The notes beneath the pieces were generated by a model. It saw nothing but the letters and a program-made list of their open reading frames with translations, did not search any database and was not told where the DNA came from. From the NCBI GenBank assembly GCA_042091495.1, contig JBELHJ010000027.1, positions 1-30,980 on the forward strand: a stretch of 30,980 nt of DNA. The letters run 5' to 3'. The translations under genes and the position numbers were made by a program. Below, piece by piece: positions 24,375 to 30,980 of the stretch (position 1 is the stretch's first letter; each line of letters starts with the position of its first letter). Origin of the DNA: JBELHJ01 sp042091495. GTDB lineage: Bacteria; Bacteroidota; Bacteroidia; Flavobacteriales; Flavobacteriaceae.

Positions 24375-25088
24375 ATGCAAACATATCATTGTATTGTGCT
24401 TTCTACGCTTAGGTATAAGGACAACGATTTAATTATAAGAGCTTTTAGTAGAGAAATAGGGCTAGTTTCATTTATTCATAAAGGGGCATACAAGCCAAAA
24501 AAAGGGAGTGCAAAGGCAGCTTTTTATCAAGTGCTTTCTCAAAACTTAATTTCAACATCAGCAAAAAATAATGATTTAAAAACTGTTACAGATGTGACTT
24601 CAAATTATCTGTACACCTCTTTATATACTAATGTTTTTAAATCTTCAATTGCGATGTTTTTATCTGAAGTTTTAACGTCTTCCATTAGAGAAGAACATCA
24701 AAATATATCTCTGTTTGAATTTTTGGAAACAGCATTTACTTATCTTGATTTGAGTGATCATTTTGCTAATTTTCATTTGTTTTTTCTAGTCAAGCTTACA
24801 AAGTTTTTAGGATTTTATCCCGATTTTAGCAATGAGTCACCGGATAGTTTTAATTTGAGAACTGGTAAATTTGAGTTAAACTTACAAGACAATTATGTAA
24901 TTGAAGGAGAAAGTGCGTTCTTTATGAAAGCATTTTTAAAGTCAGATTTTGAATCTTATGGATTAGTAAAAATGAATTCTAAACAAAGAAATGATTTCTT
25001 AAACAATTTATTACTCTACTTTGAATTACATTTAATTGACTTTAGACATCCAAAATCATTAGAAGTGCTAAATACATTGTTTTCATAA
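24375..25088 (+). CDS. recO: DNA repair protein RecO
   Basis: 237 aa; mediates RecA loading on SSB-coated single strands with RecR. An N-terminal OB-fold (I-V-L-S-T-L-R-Y-K-D-N-D-L-I, residues 7-20, and S-F-I-H-K-G-A) and a helical C-terminal part are recognisable. The zinc-finger cysteines found in Deinococcus-type RecO are not present. It starts one base after the porZ-like stop and its TAA overlaps the receptor ATG (TAATG), so it sits in the middle of a coupled transcript. Confidence 0.93.
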   Translation: MQTYHCIVLSTLRYKDNDLIIRAFSREIGLVSFIHKGAYKPKKGSAKAAFYQVLSQNLISTSAKNNDLKTVTDVTSNYLYTSLYTNVFKSSIAMFLSEVLTSSIREEHQNISLFEFLETAFTYLDLSDHFANFHLFFLVKLTKFLGFYPDFSNESPDSFNLRTGKFELNLQDNYVIEGESAFFMKAFLKSDFESYGLVKMNSKQRNDFLNNLLLYFELHLIDFRHPKSLEVLNTLFS

Positions 25089-27496
25089 TGCAGTTTAGGT
25101 TGTTATTAATATGCTTTTTTTTGTCTTCAAGTGCATTTTATGCTCAACAGATAACAATTCTCGATTCTAAAACTAATGAACCCATATCTGGGGTTTCTGT
25201 TTTTAATGCTTCAAAAACAGTTTTTAAAATAAGTGACATTGATGGTAAAGTGTCTTTAGAATATTTTTCTAGCGGAGACGACATTATTTTCAAAAACTTA
25301 CTTTATGTAAGAAAGAGGCTTTCATTTAATGAAATTAAAACCAAAAAACGAATCTATTTAAAACGCCATATTCAAGGTTTAAATGAAGTTATTGTTTTTG
25401 CATCTAAGTTCCAACAAAATCAACGCGAAGTACCACAAAAGGTTTTACAAATTAATACAGAGGAAATAGCTTTGATGAATCCACAAACCAGTGCTGATTT
25501 GTTAGGTTACACGGGTAATGTGTATGTTCAAAAAAGCCAATTAGGAGGGGGAAGCCCAATGATAAGAGGTTTTTCAGCGAATAGATTATTAATTATTGTA
25601 GACGGTGTTAGAATGAACAACTCCATTTTCAGAGGTGGTAATATTCAGAATGTAATTTCAATTGATCCTTTTTCATTAGACAGATCTGAAGTTATTTTAG
25701 GCTCAGGAGCAGTAATCTATGGTAGTGACGCTATTGGGGGGGTTATGAGTTTTTTTACTAAAAAACCAAAATTATATCTGACAGATAAATTAGAATCTAG
25801 TATAAACTTAAACACTAGATATGCATCTGCTAATCAAGAAAAAACAGCACATCTTGATTTTAATTTTGGTACTAAAAAATGGGGATTTCTTACGAGTGCC
25901 TCATATTCAGATTTCGATGATTTAAGAATGGGTAAATACGGGCCATCTGACTATCTGAGGTATAATTATATAGATACAAAGAATGATGACTTAATAAAAA
26001 ATAATCAGAATAATCTAATTCAAAATAATACAGGGTATAGTCAAATGAGTTTGAATCAAAAAGTTAGATACACTCCAAAATCTGATGCCTTTTTTGATCT
26101 TGGTATTTATTATTCGGCGACGTCTGATATACCAAGATATGACCGTTTAATTATAAATTCAGGGGATCATTTAAAATATGCCGAGTGGTACTATGGACCT
26201 CAAAAATGGTTTATGTCTTCATTACAATTTAATGAGAATAAGTCGTTATCTTATTTCTACGATAAACTTAATGCAATAGTAGCTTATCAAAATTTCAAAG
26301 AAAGTAGAAATGATCGAAAATTTCAAGAGAGTACTTTAAGACATAGAAATGAAATTTTAAATGCTGTTAGTCTTAATATTGATTTGGAAAAACGTATTTC
26401 CAATAATAGTGAATTGTTTTATGGTGTTGAATATTTGTTCAATAAAGTGGCATCTGATGCTACTATCCATGATGTAAATAATAATACTTTTTCTCCTACT
26501 TATTCTAGATATCCAGATGGTGGTTTAACACACTCACTAGGGGTCTATTCTAAGATTAAAATACAACCACGTTCTGACCTAGTTTTACAAACAGGATTAC
26601 GTTATAATTATCTGGTATTAAAATCAGATTTTGAATCTAATAATGCATTTCTAAATTTACCATTTGAAAATGCAAATCTACAAAACGGTGCTCTAACTGG
26701 CGACTTTGGATTGTCTTATAGTATAAACGATGACATGCTTTTAAAATGTAATCTTTCCTCGGCTTTTAGGGCTCCTAACATTGATGATGTAGGAAAAGTT
26801 TTTGACTCTGAACCTGGTGCTGTGGTGGTTCCTAATAGTAATCTAAAACCAGAATATGCTTATGGAATTGATACAGGATTATCAATGCATTTATCAGAGC
26901 GACTTTTTATAGATTTAGCTGCATTTTACACCTATTTAGACCACGCATTGGTTAGAAGGGATTTTAATTTTAATGGTCAGACTGAAATAATTTATGATGG
27001 TGAATTAAGCCAAGTCCAAGCCATTCAAAACGCATCTAATGCTAAAATTTATGGTTTTGAATTCGGGATGCGTTGGCAAATTCTTAATGCTTTGTGTTTG
27101 TCATCACAATTAAGCATTATTGACGGGACAGAAGACTATTTAGGTGTTTCAAAACCTGCAAGACACGTAGCACCAACATTCGGAAATACCCACCTGATTT
27201 GGAAAAACCAAAAGTTGACAGTTGATTTTTATTTAAATTATAATGATGAATTAGCATTTAATAAACTCAGTATATCAGAAGTTAATAAACCACATTTGTA
27301 TGCTTTAGATTCAAATGGTAATCCATACAGCCCTTCATGGTATACCCTTAATTTGAAATCAGACTACACCATAAATCCTAAATTAAAACTCTCTTTTGGG
27401 ATTGAAAATATAACAAATCAACGTTACAGAATGTATTCATCTGGTATAGCATCAGCTGGTTTTAATAGCCTTGTAGGCTTACATTTTATGTTATAA
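25088..27496 (+). CDS. TonB-dependent receptor, possibly heme/hemoprotein type
   Basis: 802-aa outer-membrane receptor. There is a signal peptide (about residues 1-19, ending F-Y-A-Q). A carboxypeptidase-D regulatory-like domain (about 20-105; E-P-I-S-G-V-S-V) is followed by the plug (about 115-225; P-M-I-R-G-F-S-A-N-R) and a 22-strand barrel to the C-terminal L-H-F-M-L. In the barrel S-A-F-R-A-P-N-I-D-D at about 557-566 and P-N-S-N-L-K-P-E at about 581-588 match the FRAP and NPNL boxes of heme/hemoglobin receptors. These are also found less strictly in other TonB receptors, so heme is only a candidate substrate. Translation is coupled to recO; no heme-processing genes are adjacent. Confidence 0.88.
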   Translation: MQFRLLLICFFLSSSAFYAQQITILDSKTNEPISGVSVFNASKTVFKISDIDGKVSLEYFSSGDDIIFKNLLYVRKRLSFNEIKTKKRIYLKRHIQGLNEVIVFASKFQQNQREVPQKVLQINTEEIALMNPQTSADLLGYTGNVYVQKSQLGGGSPMIRGFSANRLLIIVDGVRMNNSIFRGGNIQNVISIDPFSLDRSEVILGSGAVIYGSDAIGGVMSFFTKKPKLYLTDKLESSINLNTRYASANQEKTAHLDFNFGTKKWGFLTSASYSDFDDLRMGKYGPSDYLRYNYIDTKNDDLIKNNQNNLIQNNTGYSQMSLNQKVRYTPKSDAFFDLGIYYSATSDIPRYDRLIINSGDHLKYAEWYYGPQKWFMSSLQFNENKSLSYFYDKLNAIVAYQNFKESRNDRKFQESTLRHRNEILNAVSLNIDLEKRISNNSELFYGVEYLFNKVASDATIHDVNNNTFSPTYSRYPDGGLTHSLGVYSKIKIQPRSDLVLQTGLRYNYLVLKSDFESNNAFLNLPFENANLQNGALTGDFGLSYSINDDMLLKCNLSSAFRAPNIDDVGKVFDSEPGAVVVPNSNLKPEYAYGIDTGLSMHLSERLFIDLAAFYTYLDHALVRRDFNFNGQTEIIYDGELSQVQAIQNASNAKIYGFEFGMRWQILNALCLSSQLSIIDGTEDYLGVSKPARHVAPTFGNTHLIWKNQKLTVDFYLNYNDELAFNKLSISEVNKPHLYALDSNGNPYSPSWYTLNLKSDYTINPKLKLSFGIENITNQRYRMYSSGIASAGFNSLVGLHFML

Positions 27497-27505
27497 ATCT
27501 ATTTA

Positions 27506-27979
27506 TTGCAAAAAAAAACATACACATATCAAGAGGCACAATCAAAGCTCGAGCATTACTGTGCTTATCAAGAACGTTGTCACAAAGAGGTTAGGGCAAA
27601 ACTCATTGATATGCACATGATCCCTGAGGTAATCGATCAAATAGTTTGTCATCTCATAGATCAAAATTACCTCAACGAAGAACGGTTTGCCATTAGTTTT
27701 GCAAGAGGAAAACATGTGATTAAAAAATGGGGAAGAGTGCGGATTAAAAATGCATTAAAACAGAAAGAAATATCTCCTTATAACATTAAAAAGGCGTTGA
27801 AACAATTTGAAGATGCGGAATATATAAAAACATTTGAAGACATAGCTCATAAAGGCTTTGTCTCGATCAAGGAAACTAATCCATTTAAAAAAAGAAAAAA
27901 GCTTATACAGTATCTCATTTACAGAGGATGGGAGCCCAATCTTGTTTACGATAAAGTTTATGAATTAATTAAGCCTTAA
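27506..27979 (+). CDS. recX: Regulatory protein RecX
   Basis: 157 aa; binds RecA and modulates its filament. Three-helix RecX repeats are visible: L-E-H-Y-C-A-Y-Q-E-R-C-H-K-E-V, then L-I-D-Q-N-Y-L-N-E-E-R-F-A-I-S-F-A-R-G-K...W-G-R-V-R-I, and a third at the C-terminus. The only start that preserves the conserved N-terminus is TTG at 27506. The first ATG lies about 35 codons in and would remove the first repeat. Immediately after the start is an A9 tract (27510-27518). It lies ten bases after the receptor stop, completing porZ-like-recO-receptor-recX, and its 3' end overlaps bioB by 11 bases, convergently. Confidence 0.88.
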   Translation: MQKKTYTYQEAQSKLEHYCAYQERCHKEVRAKLIDMHMIPEVIDQIVCHLIDQNYLNEERFAISFARGKHVIKKWGRVRIKNALKQKEISPYNIKKALKQFEDAEYIKTFEDIAHKGFVSIKETNPFKKRKKLIQYLIYRGWEPNLVYDKVYELIKP

Positions 27980-29069
27980 TTTTTTCTTTTGCAGAAGCTT
28001 TAGCAGTTTCGTTTCTTTCAATTTTATGATCTGGCCTAGACCATTTAGGTTTTTCTCCCAACGATTTAAACTTTGAATCTGCTTCTTCAACAGTCTCTGG
28101 CTGCATTTTTTTAATAAATGGTTTCTGAGGTTTGAGCCCTAACAATTCAAACATTTCCATATCCTCATTAACATCAGGGTTAGGCGTAGTAAGTAGTTTG
28201 TCACCAGCAAAAATAGAATTTGCTCCTGCGAAGAAACATAATGATTGTCCTTCTCTAGTCATTCCAGTTCTACCAGCACTAAGTCTTACTTGAGTTTCGG
28301 GCATAACAATTCTTGTAGTGGCGACCATTCTAATCATATCCCATATTTCAACAGGCTTTTGTTCTTCTAAAGGTGTGCCCTCAACGGCAACCAATGCATT
28401 AATTGGAACAGATTCAGGTTGAGGATTAAGGGTGCTTAATGCTATTAGCATTCCAGCTCTATCTTCAATAGTTTCACCCATTCCTATAATACCTCCACTA
28501 CAAACGGTTACATTAGTTTTTCTTACATTATCAATGGTTTGTAAACGATCTTCAAAGCCTCTAGTTGAAATAACCTCTTTATAATATTCCTCAGAAGAAT
28601 CTAAATTGTGATTATAAGCATATAAACCGGCCTCGGCAAGTCTCTGTGCCTGATTCAGAGTAAGCATGCCTAGTGTACAACAAACTTCCATATCTAGTTT
28701 ATTGATTGTTCTTACCATTTCAAGAACTTGATCAAATTCTTCGCCATCTTTAACATTTCGCCACGCAGCTCCCATACATACTCTTGAGCTGCCTGAAGCT
28801 TTTGCTCTTAGTGCTTGGGCTTTAACATGATTTACAGTCATTAAATCATTGCCTTCAATATCAGTATGATACCTTGCTGCTTGAGGACAATAACCACAAT
28901 CTTCAGGACATCCTCCTGTTTTTATAGACAATAAAGTAGACACTTGAACAACATTTGGATCATGGTATTTTCTGTGAACCGTTGCCGCTTCATATAGCAA
29001 ATCCATCATTGGTTTATTGTAGATTTTTAGGATTTCTTCTTTAGTCCAATTGTGTTTAATCTCACTCAT
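27969..29069 (-). CDS. bioB: Biotin synthase
   Basis: Radical-SAM enzyme that inserts sulfur into dethiobiotin; 366 aa. The [4Fe-4S]/SAM motif is C-P-E-D-C-G-Y-C (Cys54, 58, 61). Y-N-H-N-L-D-S-S and V-R-L-S-A-G-R, which binds the second cluster region, are intact. A lysine-rich C-terminal tail of about 25 residues is present that the compact E. coli enzyme lacks. It lies 51 bases after the beta-ketoacyl synthase on the same strand. A TATTTTTG box (29097-29090) suggests it may also have its own promoter. Confidence 0.96.
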   Translation of the reverse strand: MSEIKHNWTKEEILKIYNKPMMDLLYEAATVHRKYHDPNVVQVSTLLSIKTGGCPEDCGYCPQAARYHTDIEGNDLMTVNHVKAQALRAKASGSSRVCMGAAWRNVKDGEEFDQVLEMVRTINKLDMEVCCTLGMLTLNQAQRLAEAGLYAYNHNLDSSEEYYKEVISTRGFEDRLQTIDNVRKTNVTVCSGGIIGMGETIEDRAGMLIALSTLNPQPESVPINALVAVEGTPLEEQKPVEIWDMIRMVATTRIVMPETQVRLSAGRTGMTREGQSLCFFAGANSIFAGDKLLTTPNPDVNEDMEMFELLGLKPQKPFIKKMQPETVEEADSKFKSLGEKPKWSRPDHKIERNETAKASAKEKIKA

Positions 29070-29089
29070 AAATGTCTATACTTAATGGG

Positions 29090-29097
29090 CAAAAATA
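29090..29097 (-). promoter_or_regulatory. Candidate -7 box of bioB (TATTTTTG)
   Basis: Exact TAnnTTTG on the minus strand, 20 bases before the bioB ATG. No -33 TTG at 19 bases, so weak. Confidence 0.35.
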
Positions 29098-29120
29098 AGT
29101 TATTTATTAATTATATGCGA

Positions 29121-30272
29121 TTATTTACTTAAAAGAATACTGACTGCATTACCACCAAATCCTACAGCATTAACAAGAAGTTTTTCAATTTTTTTTGGGG
29201 GTTCACATGCAGAAAAAGGCGTAGCTATAAATTGTTGATTTTGTAGCATTAATATAGCCATTTCAAGACTTAACATTCCAGAAGCTCCAAGACTATGGCC
29301 TATTTTCCATTTATTACAAGTTAAAGCAGGAATATTATTTTTGAATATGCTTTTTATAGCATTTAATTCAGAGCGATCCCCTTTAATTGTTCCAGGGGTA
29401 TGTGTCACTATAACATCAACATCATTAATATCAATATTTTTCATAGCATTTAACATAGATGTTTTAAAACAATTGCCTTCAGTTGATAAAGAAACATTAT
29501 GTTCTAGTATTTCTGTAGCGTAACCAATTCCAATAATTTGTGCAAGACGATTTGGATTTAATCCTCCTTCCAAGCATACAACAGCAGCACCTTCACCAAG
29601 AATCATAGAGTTTGACTTTTTATTAGTTTTAAGAGCTTGACATGGGTATTTGTTTTGTTTTGAAGCGTATATTTTTAAAGCCTTCATTTGTGCAACTGTA
29701 AAATCAGTTAAAGGAGCTTCGCTTCCTCCAACAATAAATTTTTTTGTCATTCCAGACTGAATCCAAGCCACACCATTTAAAAGCGCATGTAATGCTGTAG
29801 AGCAGGTAATAGAATGGCTAATATCAGGACCCTTTAACATTAAATCGTGTGCGACCCAACTAGAAATGTTTCCTAAAGTTGTAGTTGGGGAGGTTAGCGT
29901 AGGCGTACTTTTCTGGCTAATAAAAGTCTTATGGTATTTTTCAAATAAAGAAGTTGCACCCCTCGATGATCCAAAGTTTACCCCAATTTCTGAAGTGTTA
30001 GACCAACCACTTTCTGTAAAAGCTTTTCTGGATACCATAACAGCCATTAATACAGTTGGATCAAGTTTTCTAAAAAGTGCATCTGATTGTTTAACAGTTT
30101 CTAATACCTCAAGATTAGAGTCATTGATTTTTCCAACCCATGTAAGTTGTTCATTATATGTTATTTCTGAAAGATTGTGATCTGAAGATATATAATTAGC
30201 CCATACCTCTTTTAGATTAGATCCAAGAGGAGATACAGAAGACATAGAAACAATGGATATGCTAGTATTCAA
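29121..30272 (-). CDS. Beta-ketoacyl-ACP synthase family protein, bioB-linked
   Basis: 383-aa thiolase-fold condensing enzyme. The full catalytic set is visible: Cys157 in S-I-T-C-S-T-A, His291 in T-H-T-P-G-T, and Lys321 with His326 in N-K-W-K-I-G-H-S-L-G-A-S-G. It is shorter than FabF/FabB (about 410 aa) and diverges at the usual flanks (C-S-T-A-L-H-A). Position next to bioB on the same strand suggests a role in making the pimeloyl chain for biotin, but no other biotin gene is in the window, so that is inference. Alternatives are aryl-polyene-like or other specialised fatty-acid elongation. Confidence 0.85.
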   Translation of the reverse strand: MNTSISIVSMSSVSPLGSNLKEVWANYISSDHNLSEITYNEQLTWVGKINDSNLEVLETVKQSDALFRKLDPTVLMAVMVSRKAFTESGWSNTSEIGVNFGSSRGATSLFEKYHKTFISQKSTPTLTSPTTTLGNISSWVAHDLMLKGPDISHSITCSTALHALLNGVAWIQSGMTKKFIVGGSEAPLTDFTVAQMKALKIYASKQNKYPCQALKTNKKSNSMILGEGAAVVCLEGGLNPNRLAQIIGIGYATEILEHNVSLSTEGNCFKTSMLNAMKNIDINDVDVIVTHTPGTIKGDRSELNAIKSIFKNNIPALTCNKWKIGHSLGASGMLSLEMAILMLQNQQFIATPFSACEPPKKIEKLLVNAVGFGGNAVSILLSK

Positions 30273-30285
30273 TTTAAAATTTTAG

Positions 30286-30293
30286 CAAATTTA
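30286..30293 (-). promoter_or_regulatory. Candidate -7 box of the beta-ketoacyl synthase gene
   Basis: TAAATTTG on the minus strand, exact TAnnTTTG, 13 bases before the ATG at 30272. No -33 TTG at the expected spacing. The rest of the 233-base divergent gap (30273-30505) shows nothing I can name. Confidence 0.35.
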
Positions 30294-30505
30294 ACTTTAT
30301 TCATTGAATCCCTAAAGCCTTATCAAACAATAATAAACTTCATTTTATGATTTAACTGATGATACAAAAGCGTTAATTTTTTAAAGTGTAACTTATTTTT
30401 CAATTAATGATAAAATTTCAAGTGTTAATAAATGGGAAATTAGAGAGTCTTTAGTTTTTAAATTGATACTAAATTTATGAATGAATAATAAAACAGTTAA
30501 ATATA

Positions 30506-30980
30506 ATGAAGCATTTTACATCCCCGATTAAACTGTTACTTGTAGTAATTTTTGTTTTTGCTAATTGTGGTTTTTCACAGGGAAAAAAACCTAACGTTAT
30601 CATAATAATGACTGATGACATGGGGAACAATATAGAGGCGCTAGGAAATCCATGGCTTAAGACTCCCAATATGAACAAATTGAAATCAGAGTCAGTTTAC
30701 TTAAGTAATTTTCATCAGGCATTGATGTGTACGCCATCCCGAGCTGGAATAATGACAGGGCGTTATGCATTGCGAACTGGTGCTTGGAGAACCAGTGTTG
30801 GAAGAAGTAATATGAGACCCGAGGAAACAACTATAGCTGAAGTATTTAAAGCAAATGGATATGCTACAGGCCAATTTGGTAAGTGGCATTTAGGAGATAC
30901 GTGGCCCTTTACTTCCAATGATCAAGGTTTTGAAGAGACCGTAAATTTGAAGTGCGGAGGCATTGGACAGATTTCTGATT
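30506..30980 (+). CDS. S1-family sulfatase, N-terminal part
   Basis: First 158 codons of an exported sulfatase; the gene continues past the right edge. The signal peptide (K-H-F-T-S-P-I-K-L then a hydrophobic core, residues 10-20) is followed by N-V-I-I-I-M-T-D-D (metal-binding Asp37/38). The formylglycine signature C-T-P-S-R-A-G-I-M-T-G-R has Cys75 as the residue to be converted to formylglycine. The G-K-W-H-L-G-D motif near residue 131 gives the conserved Lys/His. A cysteine near the signal end (A-N-C-G) is not a good lipobox, so secretion by signal peptidase I is more likely. Substrate (algal or host sulfated glycan) is unknown. Confidence 0.9.
   Translation, partial: MKHFTSPIKLLLVVIFVFANCGFSQGKKPNVIIIMTDDMGNNIEALGNPWLKTPNMNKLKSESVYLSNFHQALMCTPSRAGIMTGRYALRTGAWRTSVGRSNMRPEETTIAEVFKANGYATGQFGKWHLGDTWPFTSNDQGFEETVNLKCGGIGQISD

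Noticed and set aside
30475..30889. Minus-strand frames across the sulfatase start
   Set aside because: Antisense to clear sulfatase motifs (C-T-P-S-R, G-K-W-H-L-G) on the plus strand.

Overview
The window looks like chromosomal DNA from a member of the Flavobacteriaceae (Bacteroidota), probably marine or host/alga-associated. Supporting signs are the AT-rich sequence, promoters of the Bacteroidota type (TTTG/TTG, 19 nt, TAnnTTTG), type IX secretion (T9SS) signatures, a TonB-dependent receptor, a THC0290_0291-type outer-membrane protein, proC inside the arginine operon, and an S1 sulfatase at the right edge. Most of it is core-genome housekeeping. I see no insertion sequence, phage, CRISPR array, rRNA or tRNA.

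Layout. Bases 1-4193 (minus strand) are the front of an arginine operon: GNAT acyltransferase - argG - argC - proC - argD (argD runs off the left edge). Three of the four junctions are ATGA overlaps. The 518-base gap upstream (4194-4711) holds what I consider the most interesting item: a well-formed promoter followed, on the operon's strand, by two short reading frames that end in runs of arginine codons (P-R-R-R-stop and P-R-R-R-R-P-stop). They sit next to GC-rich segments that can pair in alternative ways. This looks like an arginine-sensing leader-peptide attenuator. Divergent from it is ppc (PEP carboxylase). Next come an HDAC-family deacetylase and metG (minus), then an LD-carboxypeptidase-yraN pair (plus), then yicC-gmk-nadD (minus), then an ArsC-like/EamA-transporter pair (minus).

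Bases 15190-16917 hold a secreted multidomain T9SS cargo protein. Its signal peptide is split from the body by an apparent one-base deletion in an A/T homopolymer. A CPA1 Na+/H+ antiporter and a cystathionine gamma-synthase/lyase follow on the plus strand, then an outer-membrane protein (minus) and glutamate dehydrogenase (plus) with a perfect terminator. Bases 22016-27979 form a tight plus-strand cluster: porZ-like T9SS protein - recO - TonB-dependent receptor (FRAP/NPNL-type, possibly heme) - recX (TTG start). The right end has bioB and an atypical beta-ketoacyl synthase on the minus strand, then the first 158 codons of a sulfatase.

The genes link nitrogen and carbon supply (gdhA, ppc, the arg operon), cofactor synthesis (nadD, bioB), translation and nucleotide housekeeping (metG, gmk), DNA repair (recO/recX) and outer-membrane/T9SS surface biology.
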